A DNA stretch of 64,000 nt from Grifola frondosa (Eukaryota > Basidiomycota > Agaricomycetes > Polyporales > Grifolaceae). Every line of letters begins with the position of its first letter. Positions within the stretch are counted from its first letter, which is position 1. Under the pieces are notes generated by a model that worked only from the letters and a program-made list of their open reading frames with translations, was not told where the DNA came from and made no database searches. Where the stretch lies: assembly GCA_001683735.1 (NCBI GenBank), contig LUGG01000004.1, positions 2,108,001 to 2,172,000 on the forward strand. Reading direction: 5' to 3'. A program made the position numbers and the translations under genes. Below are positions 52,631-64,000 of the stretch, piece by piece.

Positions 52631-55600
52631 ATGAAGGCTCGATTGAAAGAGAAGTTAAAGGATGCGCTCGACATTCTCCAGACAAGTTTGGACGTACTGG
52701 CGGGTGTTGCTGGAGATGCGGGAGTCCCCGGTTTGACGGCTGGGGCTAGCAGCTTATCGATTGTTGTGAAAATGCTCCAAGTTAGTGACGATTCCTCTTG
52801 GATTCTGTATGCTCATCCGTGCACAGAAATGCTCTGCAAATGTTGATCGCATAAATGCCCTCACTCGCTCTGTCGATGAGCTGAAAACTATGATCCGCGA
52901 CTGCGTTTCCTTGCAAGACGGAAATCGTACACCATCAATGCAAGATCGTTTAGATCGACTCGTATCGTACGTGTCCACATAATACGTCCCTATATCTACT
53001 CAGCAGTTTCTCTTTTAGGGCGTGGGATATAGTGGTTGAAGATGCGAAAAAGCTCAAGGCTCGAAGGTGCTTCAAGCGATTCATTTCAAGCAACAAGGAT
53101 GCAGACGTGATTGCAGGGTTTGTGCAGACCATCGATTGGTCTATCCGGAACTTCATGGTGCGTAAGTTCTGTATCGCTCGGATAGAACTGTCATCTGAAC
53201 GTGTATGACTTCAGATTGAAGGAATGCTCGCGATCGAGTTCGCGCTCGATGTGAGTCGTGCAAATGGTCGACGTACCTTCTGCTGATACCTTGCAGGATC
53301 ACCAACACATTCGTGAGGAAGTGATACAGCATATCGATGTCAAGCTTGATCAGGTTGATGGACATCTAGAGGTTTGCGCATAAACTCTCTTGATCGAACA
53401 CGTCTAATGATCGCTACGTAGCGGCTCCGGAGTATGCTACAGCCAGATGGTCAGTACAATTCGGCTTCTGTTCCCGATGAGATCGTTGACTACCTCAATT
53501 CTATAGGCTACCATGTCCCTCCGTATGCTATCAAGGCCCAACACAACTGCAATGAACAGCAGCGGACGTCGTGTACGAAAGGAACGAGGACTGATATCCT
53601 GCGTCAACTAGAGCAGTGGACCGAGCGAAAATTACCTCAGCTTTCAGTGGAACAATCCGGGCATTCGGCCGATGGTCCAGAAGACATTTCGGATATCTTT
53701 TGGGTCAGTGGGCTCGCAGGGACAGGGAAGACGACGATTGCATATACTATTGCGGATCGCTGTCAGGATCTGAAAGTCCTCGGCGCCAGCTTTTTTTGCT
53801 CTCGCGATGATGCCGACTGCAGCAATCCGGCCTTGATATTCCCTACCATCGCTTTCCAACTCGGTTTATTCCATTCTTCGTTCAAGGAGCGCGTATCGCA
53901 CGTCTTAGAATCGGATCCGCTTACCGTCTGGTCCACTGTGTCAAGACAACTCGAGAAGCTTATTGTGAAGCCATTAGAAGATATACGGAGTACATTCCCG
54001 CCGTGCGTGATCATCATCGATGCGCTTGATGAATGCAAAGATCACAGCACTACCTCCGTCATTATATCCGCCATCTCTCACTACATTGATCGACTATCGC
54101 CGTTGAAGTTCCTCATTACTAGTCGACCCGAGCTAAATATTAACGCTGGCTTCCTTTCTCCTCAATTGTACAACGCGACGCAGCGGTTAGTTTTGCATGA
54201 AGTCGCCCTCACCATCGTGGCTCCCGATATACAGCATTATTTGGAGACGAGCCTTCGTAATGTCCAAATCGCACACAGACTCCACTCGTCGTGGCCTGCC
54301 GCCACAGATATACAGCTACTCACAGATCGGTCTGGCGGACTATTCATTTATGCTGCCACAGCCATCAAATTTGTCGAAACCGCCGCCCATGGCACCCCGG
54401 TCGATGCACTTCGCACCCTTCTATCCTCGATTTCCATCACGTCTTCATCCAGTACACTATTGGATGCACTCTATACCAATATCCTCCAGACCGCATATCC
54501 TGATCTATCGCTGAGCCTGGCAGGTCGGCTAAAGTCTATATTGGGGTCCATCGTTGTCATGCCGGATGCTCTCTCTTCCGTTGACCTCGAACACTTGTTG
54601 GGCTTGGAGCCCAATACCATCTATTCTGTCCTTTCAGGTTTGCACTCGGTGATCTCCATTCCTGGAGAGAGTGGGGGTGTCATTCGTGTCTTGCATCCCA
54701 CGTTTGCCGAATTCCTCCTTGATAGCGGGCGCTGTGTCAACCGTCAATTCGTCATCAATCAGGAGAGACAGCATACATTTCTGCTACAATGCTGTTTAGA
54801 AGTGATGAAGGGACTGAAACGCGACATGTGCAAACTCGTCGATCCGTCGCGTTTAAATACCGAGGTTCACGACCTTCCGATTCGCATTGCACAGTGCATT
54901 CCTCCCTATTTGCAATATGCATGTCGCCATTGGACGACGCATCTCGTTCATGCTGCACTGTCGGATGAACTGTTGAGCTTGTTACGCGAGTTCACATCGG
55001 AGCGTTTGCTTTTCTGGATCGAGGTCTGCAGTCTTCTTGGCAGACTGAATGATGTGGTGAGAGCGTTGCCTGATGTGCGAAGATCACTTTTGGTTCGCAT
55101 GTTCATTTGCATCCTTGCATATTTGCGACTGATCTTAGGTATACAGTCTATGGGTTCACTGGCGTCAGATATTGCGGTACTGATAAGCGAGTGCGACAAA
55201 TTCATCTTCATGTTCTTCCCTTCCATCAGTGCATCTTCAATCCAAATTTACTATTCCGCGCTATCTTTCACACCACCAGAGACAAGGCTCGCTATCTCCT
55301 ACCGAGACAGACTCGTCCCGGAGGGTGCAGTGACGATCAGGCGAGGAGAAAGCAAGACCTGGCTACGTAGTGTCGTCATTGATTCTGCTCAAGGTGGCAT
55401 ATCCTCGTTGGCATTTTCTCCGGACGGGAGATCCTTTGTCTCTGGTGGACAGGACAACACGCTCAAACTATGGAACACAGACACCCACTCCCATCTCGCC
55501 ACACTTTCTGGGCATACCGATTCGGTCTACTCGGTCACATGGTCATGCGATGGGATTAATCTCATTGCCTCTGGATCTGACGACAAAACTATTCGACTCT

Positions 55601-58600
55601 GGGATGCTCGGCTCGGCATTGCAGTCCGAGTTCTCGAGGACAATATTTACGTTTCCGCTCGCATTCACTTTTCTCCAGATGGCACCGCTCTCATGTATGT
55701 ATCGTGCGATCACATCATCAAGGTGTGGGATGTGAAGTCTGGTGTGTGTCGGTCGACATTGACAGGCCATACGGACCAGGTGAAATCTGTCGCATTCTCT
55801 CGTGATGGGAAGCACATTGCCTCCTGTTCGAATGACGGCACCATTCGTTTGTGGGATCCGCTTGGGATCATCTCTCCTCGAATTCTGAAGGGACATTTGG
55901 AGCATGTGCAATCAGTTGTTTTCTCGCCAGATGGCACTCGACTTCTCTCCGGAGTGTATGATGCCCTCATTGTATGGAATATCGACACTGGCGAGCTCAT
56001 TCGCAAAATCAACACAGCTTGGTCTGTGGATGACGTTGTATTCTCCGATGACCCGTCAAAAGTCATCTTCAGATCTTTTTTTACCGCCGATATGATGGAC
56101 ATCACAACCGGGGCACGTCTGCGGAAGTTCACAGTACATTCCGGGTATATGGGGGCTGTCGCCTACAGCCCTGATAGCACGCGCGTCGTGTCTGGTGACG
56201 AGTGCGGTTTTATTCGGGTATGGAACACAGCGGGCGACGAATCTAATCCTGTGCTATCGGGTTTGGATAATTCGCCTAGTGTATCTGCGGCAGCATTCTC
56301 ATCCGATCGCAACCTCCTTGCTCTGGCATTCGGGACCAAGGTCGAAATACGGGATGCGAGTGTCTTCCAAAAGGTTCAAAGTTTCACAATTGGATCCGAT
56401 AGATGGGATGCTGTTGAATCTCTGATATTCGCTGGCGACAGCAGGCGACTTCTAGCTCAATCCGGATCTCGTGCATGTATGTGGGATATTACCACGGGTG
56501 CGAAGACTCTGGATTGTCCCTTGAGGGTACACCGCCTGTGGGGGGTTGACGTGGATGTGAAGCGGCTGTGGGAGAGTCTTAGCGGCTACTATTGTCACAC
56601 ATTCCATGGTTATTCTGGATCATTCATGCTGTCCCATGACGAGACCCGACTAGTCTCTGTCGCCATCAATGAGCAGGCCGAGGTGTGGAACGTGCACACT
56701 GGAGAGCGTGTGCATACATTCGCCGGCCATTCTGGAAGAGTAAATTCCGTCGCATTTTCATTGGATGGGCTGCGCATCGTCTCTGGATCGGACGATAGGA
56801 GTATTCGAGTATGGGACGTCACAACTGAGGACCTTCTTCACACGTGTGAAGGGCACGAAGGTGATGTCCACGCTGTGGCGTTTTCTCCGGATGGCCTTCG
56901 AATTGCTTCGGGGTCTCAGCACCTCAGACAGGGCCTGAGGCTACCTCTCAGGGGGGGTTTCTGTGTTATGGGAAACCCACCTGAGAGGTACCCTCTAATT
57001 GAGGCTCAAGCTCAGAGCCTCAGTAGGGGCATTAAAAACTCCAAATCATAAAATAAATAGATTACTTATGTTTGATACATATAGATTATGAGCTTGGTAT
57101 CCTATGAAAGTTGGCCCAAACAAACATTTGAGCCTCTGGATGATCCTCAAAAAGGAGCCTCCAGATGATCATAAAAAATATAAATAGCTTTGTAATAGGA
57201 TTGCAATGTTACTTGATACTAAAAAGAACACAAATTTTAATCTGTACATGCAAGATCTGAGGATGATATAGAATATGTTATATGTTGCAAAATATACCAT
57301 TTAGGGTATATTTTGATCTCAGCCACTATATGTTGTTCTTTGTATTCCTCCTTCAATTGCATATGTACTCTCTCCATTCAACTTGTATGCTTCTCCTAAT
57401 GACATGTCCTTTCATGTTATATATAAATTATGTCCTCAATATGTATTTATGCTCTGTCATTTTCTGCATCTTTAAGAGGAATCCTTTCAGGATTACAATT
57501 CTTCTACTGGTCCAATCAGAGTGCACTTGGTATCTTTAAAACACTGCATTGAACCCTAATTGAATGAAATTTTATTTAAGACAAAGGGATCAGTATTCAT
57601 CCCAAAATTCACAAATCATCTGTTCAGAATATTCTCAATACTAATACTGTGATATCTCTGCACCTAATTGTCTATTTTATATGTAGCTTTTTGCAGTTGT
57701 TGGTGTTCAGAATATTGTTCCAATAAGCTCTCAATCATATTCCTGTGATGAGAATCCATTCTGTTATTATGAATTTATATAAATATGGTATACCCCTCTA
57801 GCATTTGTTTTATAGCATTTAGAAATACCATTTCTTGCACACATGCATAGATTATATCCATCTATATGATGTAATAAGCAATATGAATTTTGGTCAAGAA
57901 CTGGTGAAGATATAGGGGATGTATCTCCGGAGCATCAGATTGTGGCTACATGGTCAGTACTGCTTCAAGTAGCCAAAGTCACCTGAACTGTGCATTAGGA
58001 CCAAATACACTGATCTGCTCATAGCTTCCTCAATACATGTCTGAATATAATCATTTTAGGCTCATTCTAGAGCTAGTATATATCCTCACATGGTTATATG
58101 GTTTGATCTTTGTTTCAATTTGATATAACAATACAATATAACAATCTTTTGGAATAACTGATAGGAATTCATTGCAGTGAATTTCCATTTCATAAAAGTA
58201 ATTAAGGTGTCATTCATGAGATATAAACATTGTGCATATATTGAAAAGACTTGCATAAAGATCAGACCTGAATTGATGTTAAAAATGCGAAACATAACAT
58301 GTAATTTTCCACATATTTGATTTGTGAATTTTGGGATGAATACTGATCCCTTTGTCTTAAATAAAATTTCATTCAATTAGGGTTCAATGCAGTGTTTTAA
58401 AGATACCAAGTGCACTCTGATTGGACCAGTAGAAGAATTGTAATCCTGAAAGGATTCCTCTTAAAGATGCAGAAAATGACAGAGCATAAATACATATTGA
58501 GGACATAATTTATATATAACATGAAAGGACATGTCATTAGGAGAAGCATACAAGTTGAATGGAGAGAGTACATATGCAATTGAAGGAGGAATACAAAGAA

Positions 58601-59557
58601 CAACATATAGTGGCTGAGATCAAAATATACCCTAAATGGTATATTTTGCAACATATAACATATTCTATATCATCCTCAGATCTTGCATGTACAGATTAAA
58701 ATTTGTGTTCTTTTTAGTATCAAGTAACATTGCAATCCTATTACAAAGCTATTTATATTTTTTATGATCATCTGGAGGCTCCTTTTTGAGGATCATCCAG
58801 AGGCTCAAATGTTTGTTTGGGCCAACTTTCATAGGATACCAAGCTCATAATCTATATGTATCAAACATAAGTAATCTATTTATTTTATGATTTGGAGTTT
58901 TTAATGCCCCTACTGAGGCTCTGAGCTTGAGCCTCAATTAGAGGGTACCTCTCAGGTGGATTTCCCATAACACAGAAACCCCCCTGAGAGGTAGCCTCAG
59001 GCCCTGCCTGAGGTGGGTCTCAGGATGACACCGCACGAGTATGGGATGCATCGACTGGGCGTCAGTTGAAGGTACTCGAAGGACATACGAGCGCGGTATA
59101 TTCGGTGACCTTCTCTTTAGACGGCGGCTGCGTTTTCTCCGGATCTGGAGACCACACAACAAGGGTGTGGGATGCAGAAACAGGCGCATGTCTTCACATC
59201 TTTGACCTCCGTGGATCCAAGCCTTGGTTCCAGTCACTGAGGTTCACTCCAGATAGCTGCGGGATCATCGTCGGACCGAAGAACAAGGCTATTCGACTGT
59301 GGAGGGGAGAGTCAGCTGGAGCGAACAATTCCAACCTCTTGTCATCTTACTCACTGGAGTATGACGGGTGGCTGTTCTCTTTCACTCCCTCCAAGACGCG
59401 TCGGCTTTGTTGGATACCACCGGAGCGGAGAAATTGGCTGGCATCGCAGGGCAATATGGTCATGCTGAAGAGCACGGACGGAGCGGCGCTAGTAATTCTC
59501 GACTTCACAGGGTTGCAGACTTACCTGGATTCGTTGGACTCGGAGAGAAACGATTGA
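52631..59557 (+). pseudogene. NLR copy 2: MLKL/HeLo-like, NACHT, WD40, split by a transposon
   Basis: The exons 52631-52780, 52827-52966, 53019-53157, 53215-53250, 53297-53371 and a long exon from 53422 keep one frame. Residues 1-180 are helical (ALDILQTSLDVLAGVAGDAG; VDRINALTRSVDELK; LKARRCFKRFISSNKDADV) and resemble the MLKL-N/HeLo-type bundle. NACHT: Walker A GLAGTGKTT (residues 277-285), Walker B IIIDALDECKD (Asp near 380), LITSRPE. WD40 repeats start near residue 842, with many GH and WD pairs, enough for two propellers. At 56919 the frame runs into a 2096-bp insertion and stops at 57051. The same frame resumes at 59024 (DDTARVWDASTG) and ends at 59557. Removing the insert and one target-site copy would leave 1523 codons. 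As it stands the last WD40 repeats and tail are lost. Confidence 0.88.
56920..59015. mobile_element. 2096-bp foldback element with about 698-bp inverted arms
   Basis: The left arm is 56920-57618 and the right arm 58318-59015, near-perfect reverse complements. An 85-codon frame is identical at 57282-57539 (+) and 58397-58654 (-). A non-repeated centre of about 700 bp lies between them. The ends read CACCTCAGACAGGGCC and GGCCCTGCCTGAGGTG. GGTCTCAG is duplicated at 56912-56919 and 59016-59023. The element is AT-rich except for its terminal 100 bp and has no transposase. An 8-bp duplication with long arms fits a non-autonomous foldback, MULE-like or hAT-related element; the superfamily is unresolved. 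Confidence 0.93.
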
Positions 59558-60880
59558 AGTGTTCAAACGTTCATGCACATGCGCGAGGGCGAGTTCACAT
59601 TAGCTGTGTTCAAACGAGAACCAATGGCCTGATGCGACACTTTTAGACCCTAACCAGGCACCAGGACTTGCTTCGATCAGCAGCGATGCTGGTTCCTGCG
59701 ATGAGCCACCATGACAAACAGCACGACACTCTCCTACGTCCAACAACAATATTCTGAATTCTTTTCATCATACCGCCTCGTCTTTGCACTGTCCTATGTG
59801 TCTCGACATGCAGCGCTATTCGTCCATGTCGCCATTCCCATACTTCCGACTTACGATCACTCGCCCTCGCCTGCATCATGTTGTATTAATGAGTGAATAT
59901 TCTGCTGCAGCTCATCTTGATCCCTGCTTGGTGTGAATACTGACAGGATGTTGCGCTACACCATTCCATATAATATATGCCGCATATACTCATTCGACTC
60001 CATGTCGCCCATTCTTACATTCAGTTGCATCTGTTGTTGACTTCCCTGCTTTTACTATGCGAGTACACAATTTGTTCTGAATTGATTGAATGCAATTCCC
60101 GTGATAGATGGACTGCGCGATGTATATGTGATTTCACGGATACCTCGAGCCTGACTACATTGACAGAATGAGTTATGTAGGTAAGCTCTTCGTACTTTCC
60201 TGCAGCACGCCCGCATCTCCTAACTTCCATATGCTTTTCAGATGTACGATATTGCATTTACATAGTCCACGTACCGTCCGTGTGCTTCCCTTGAGGATCA
60301 TTCTATATGCAACAAACCTTACCCAGTTATCGCCATCCTGTGTCATGATAGGCTTTCCGGATCACCTCTCTGTAGCACACCGAGTTATCTCTGAGACTCC
60401 GATTGCAGCGTTTCGCGTTGCGTCGATGCACTCATGCAAGTGCATACTCCCACGCACCAATCGGAGCTGGCGAGTGCTATCTGTCAGGAACACCCTCCGG
60501 AAAAAAATGGATACGCTCTCATGACTAGCCAGCCAGCGCGACTACGCGAACCCTTTACACATGTCTCTAATATGTGATTATTCAGTTCTGCTATCAGCAT
60601 GTGCATAAACACGCTACGAACCTCGTACTTGCTGTCTCCGGCTCTTCGCCCATATCCCATCCTCATCCAGCGCCCTATATTGTCAGACATATATACATCG
60701 CCTAGTCAGATTCATACGAGGGAATATCGATCAGCGCTCAAAGAACTGGATGAGGCAGAAAGGCAGCATGTCATCTCTTCCGATGATTAAAACTATTCAA
60801 ATGTGAGGAACAAATGACGACAGAAACTCACCATTACTGTCACGCAAGCTCCGATAGCCAATAAATGGTCAACGTAAATA

Positions 60881-61029
60881 GTGAGTGACACGCTGATGAG
60901 CCCCGCCCTGACCTTGCGGCGTGCGTACTAGAGATACATAGGGCCATCGCACCGCATGGAGCGCGTGCCAACGCAGCTACTGTTAGGTCGCGCCCGCCAA
61001 TCACCACCTCACGCAGCTCGAGGTCAAAC
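60881..61029 (-). repeat. Spacer core repeat, inverted copy
   Basis: This 149-bp block is the reverse complement of 46667-46814 (both contain CTAACNGTNGCTG and TCTAGTACGC in the same relative order). The flanks, TCACGCAAGCTCCG before and CGATGAGGTA after, run in the same direction at both sites. This indicates a micro-inversion. Confidence 0.7.
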
Positions 61030-63009
61030 GTCGATGAGGTAGTCGTGTGAGCATGATTGGCTGGATCGGATGGGTGGTCGAGCTTTGATCGCAAGCACGG
61101 ATAGCTGGCAGTGGCACACCATCCCGAGCTGCAGGATAACATTCTCATTTCCAAGGCTGAGCTCCCAGTTGGATTGTCACCATAGGTCCTTGATAGAGTA
61201 TGTCAAGTGCGTAAAGGAGGTGAGATATGATATACATACACTTACAGCATGAGCATTAGCCGGAATAGACATCTGCGGAAATGTGTTACAGTGGCAAGGA
61301 GTGTCCATCGTCGGTGCGGCACCAACAGGAAGTAAATCACCGACATTTCCGAGTTCTCATCGAAGTGATGGCGGGGGTCTCTGAATAGTATGCCCTCTAT
61401 CCGTCCGGCAATGAATCTTCCATTGCATCAATGACGAAATATGCACGGGAAACATGGCGTCACTGATGTAGAATGTTCTCCCGCCTTGGTGGCCTGCTCA
61501 TCTGCATCGTCGCTCTCCTCAGGGCTCACCTTGTACAGACTTCAGTATCGAAATCTCTCCGTGAAGGCGGAAAGAATCTAACCTCATCTAGCAATCCGCA
61601 TGCCCATGCGCTCCGGAGGATTTCTTGGGAAATCTTCCAGGATGGCGTCTGCGGCGACGGGACAAAGAGACGAAGTCAACTAGCTGAATTACATACAAAC
61701 AGTATGGAAGCATACAAAAATCTAATCCGTTCTGTGTTCGACGCCTACTCACGCACGCATCAAGACCAGCACGATTGTCTGTACCGCTGTGGCCAGCCGG
61801 CGCTGAGAAACGCACATTCGCTCTCATGACCCATGCAGAAACGCCACACCGTGAGCCTTGCCCTAACCGCTCGCCCTCTGAGTAGTCAGACCTACATATA
61901 CCACGTGGAGCTATGACATCAAACGAATTGTAGACATTGGGATTAGTGGATTTCATAGACATATCCGTCGGCAATGAAAATGGCACGCTAGATGACCGCA
62001 CTCCATACTGTATGCTAGCCCAGCAAATCGAGAGACGGTATTCATCCTCAACCACGCACCAGAAACGAACACAGCAGACTCACCGTTACGGTCAAGCAAC
62101 CTCCCGTGCAAGTAGCACACAATTGAGGTTCGGGCTCGAGCTGGCCACGGTGACGACTGACGGTGCGAGGTGTGACAGCGCACGCACTAGTTCAATGCGA
62201 GCTACAGACGCGTAGCATCCAATTAATATGATATCCACGTGTAGCGGTGAGTCTCAACAGAAGCGCTGGGAATCCGCGTGTCTTGAATCTTGAGCGGTTC
62301 TGTAGAGACGAATGGACTATGGGAGCTTATAGACGAAATATGGTCCTGATGCGTAATGGAAATTGGATGTACGGTATTTCGTACCACAATATTGGAGCGA
62401 AGTCGTGGATCCCATCGAGATGTTAATTTGTGTTGAGTTCGAGCAGAAATACTCTCACGTTGTGTGTCTGTCTATCAGAAGTTGGTGAAAATATTCAAGG
62501 TCCAGAGAATGAGAAACGCGAACGTACGGCTACAGCATGGTGCGCTAGTAATCCAGAGAGATTCCCCTACATATTCTCCAAGAATCGACTGTTGTCATCA
62601 TGTGTTCCCTCTATCATTCCATCCTCCGGGTAGGCACAAAGAACATACCTAGAAGGAACTTGGAACGGTCCTGGAATCATGCTTGAGTGAGTTCATGACA
62701 TATTTTTCTGCCTGCAGGAACTGTTCGGGAAAGAAGCACGAGGGTGTCTGACAGCAAGCAGTGCGGTTTCAGACACAGCGAAGGTTTAACCAGCACATTA
62801 AATCCAGGTTTCAAGACACCTTACTGGCACGGTAGTCAGTATCGCCAAGCTCCTCGTCGTTGACAGAAAAGTATTCGGACAGCGGACGAACAGAACAGAC
62901 TACTAACCCATTTCTGGCACTTGCTTCTTTTGTTGATTCCTATTTGTTGTCGTTCCTAGCGCTCGCTTGCCTACTGGCGCTTCGTCGTTGTCGACTCCGA
63001 GCTTGCACT

Positions 63010-63175
63010 TATTGTCGTCGCTCAGCGTATACGAACTTATTACTCTGGGCTAGACTTCGCTGCGGAGGGCGCGCGACAATTTCCTGCTGCATGCACGTGT
63101 GCGCGCAACTATTGCGTCCATGCATGCGGTGCAGTGAACACGCTTATGGCAACGATGAGATGTGAGACTATTTTC
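63010..63175 (+). pseudogene. BTB C-terminal relic 4
   Basis: LDFAAEGARQFPAACTCARN and NYCVHACGAVNTLMATMR match DFAAKIAEVREDV and CTCNYCVAAHGAV of the intact BTB gene and are nearly the same as relic 2 at 39500-39660. Confidence 0.65.
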
Positions 63176-63987
63176 TTCTAGTGCCAATCTGTGTGTAGAA
63201 CTGATCAAGTTGTTTCTTCCCCGTAGGAGAACATTAAACCAGGAAACATTTCTGCCAAGACGTAAAGCGTTGTATCAACGGATGGCGATGCGTCATGCCT
63301 AGCGTTCTTCATTATCCGTCGGCAATGTTGTATCTGTATTTGAGGTGTCCTGACTCCTCGTTGGCCATCGTCCATTGAGATTTTTTCTTATGCATGTTCG
63401 CTCCGCTTACATCATTGTTTTTCACCAGCCATAATCAATCTGAACATATATACACAGGTTCTCCACTGATCAGCATATCATACCCAATGTAAGGCAGACC
63501 AGCTCATCCATGTGTCGCGAGACCGACAACTCCGAAGTATCATAAGGACACTAGAGACCGACCTGTGTCTGGATTTTTTTGCACCAACGCGACTATTTCT
63601 GAAGCATATTAGGTTCTACAACTGAGATCTGCCGTGCTTGTCACATCGTCACCGACTCCCTCGATTCAATTCCACTTATTTCAACGTGAGCCTGCTTTCC
63701 TACATACAATTTCAGGCCATGTATGAATATAGTGCTGTATCGCCGTAGGTTCACTTGCTGCGTTGCACGGCAATGTATCTATACCTTCTGATACAGCTTT
63801 GCTGATATTGCCAGAGATCTGAACATGCCAGCCTCAAAATTAACTGCGTATATGGAAACCTTGTGTCTCGGCGTGATCCGATAACCTAATGCAGGCTCTG
63901 GTCGAGTACGCCCGTGGGTACAGATCACCTCTCTCTTATCCTCCTCATCTTTTGAGTCCATTGCTATATCTGTCTGTTCGAACGAAT

Positions 63988-64000
63988 ATGCTGAAGGGCC
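63988..64000 (+). CDS. NLR copy 3, first codons only
   Basis: The window ends ATGCTGAAGGGCC, the same start as NLR copy 1 at 40480 (MLKG). About 550 bp of upstream sequence is also shared with copy 1. The rest of the gene lies beyond the right edge, so its state cannot be judged. Confidence 0.6.

Larger units (their letters stand above)
59558..63987. other. Duplicated spacer between NLR copies 2 and 3
   Basis: No intact gene. It is homologous to 45313-52630 but shorter, lacking the hAT-like MITE and part of the interior. The final 600 bp (about 63440-63987) closely match 39900-40479, directly upstream of NLR copy 1, and are likely the promoter and 5' leader of copy 3. Confidence 0.65.

Noticed and set aside
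57282..58654. Identical 85-codon hydrophobic frames on opposite strands
   Set aside because: They are the two arms of the foldback element read in opposite directions. The composition is AT-driven and there is no start context or domain.

Overview
This window looks like nuclear DNA from a filamentous basidiomycete, probably an agaricomycete of the polypore type. Genes are split by many 50-80 nt GT-AG introns. The gene families are ones characteristic of that group: BTB/POZ proteins, MYND-finger proteins, F-box-like proteins, an HP1-like chromodomain protein, a GH3 beta-glucosidase, an SRPK kinase, and NACHT-WD40 NOD-like receptors (NLRs). I saw no rRNA, tRNA, CRISPR or bacterial-type operon. 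All exon models were read by eye from splice sites and reading phase; no database was searched.

Left part (1-33 kb) is gene-dense and mixed. In order it holds: a 5'-truncated unknown gene; an F-box-like gene with one in-frame TGA; an acidic five-exon protein; a 297-bp MITE with a TA target duplication; a decayed MYND-finger pseudogene; a GH3 beta-glucosidase without signal peptide; an aldo-keto reductase; a BTB gene with one in-frame TAG; a Ser/Pro-rich protein; a Baeyer-Villiger-type flavin monooxygenase with a GC-AG intron and a 15-nt exon; a coiled-coil protein; a chromodomain gene apparently fused to a Cys-motif domain; and an SRPK/Sky1-like kinase with an unusually long intron that carries a tandem repeat. 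Four dispersed genes (16.7, 22.3, 26.1 and 32.3 kb) belong to one unnamed family. They share two phase-0 introns, a W-P motif at the start of exon 2, and a similar C-terminus.

Right part (34.6-64 kb) is an accessory NLR array grown by tandem duplication. It begins with an intact BTB gene. Three NLR copies follow, starting at 40.5, 52.6 and 64.0 kb, about 11-12 kb apart. Each NLR has an N-terminal helical domain resembling the MLKL/HeLo-type death domain (inference), then a NACHT NTPase and about 13 WD40 repeats. Copy 1 is a pseudogene with at least five frameshifts. Copy 2 is open through the NACHT and most WD40 repeats, but a 2.1-kb foldback element with about 698-bp inverted arms and an 8-bp target duplication has landed inside a WD40 repeat. 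Copy 3 is cut off by the window end after its start codon. The spacers are also duplicated. They carry relics of BTB genes, a 603-bp hAT-like MITE and a 149-bp micro-inversion.

How the genes could work together: the right part has the form of a birth-and-death immune-receptor locus in which BTB and NLR sequences were copied together. No intact NLR is visible here; copy 3, beyond the right edge, is the one that could still be whole.
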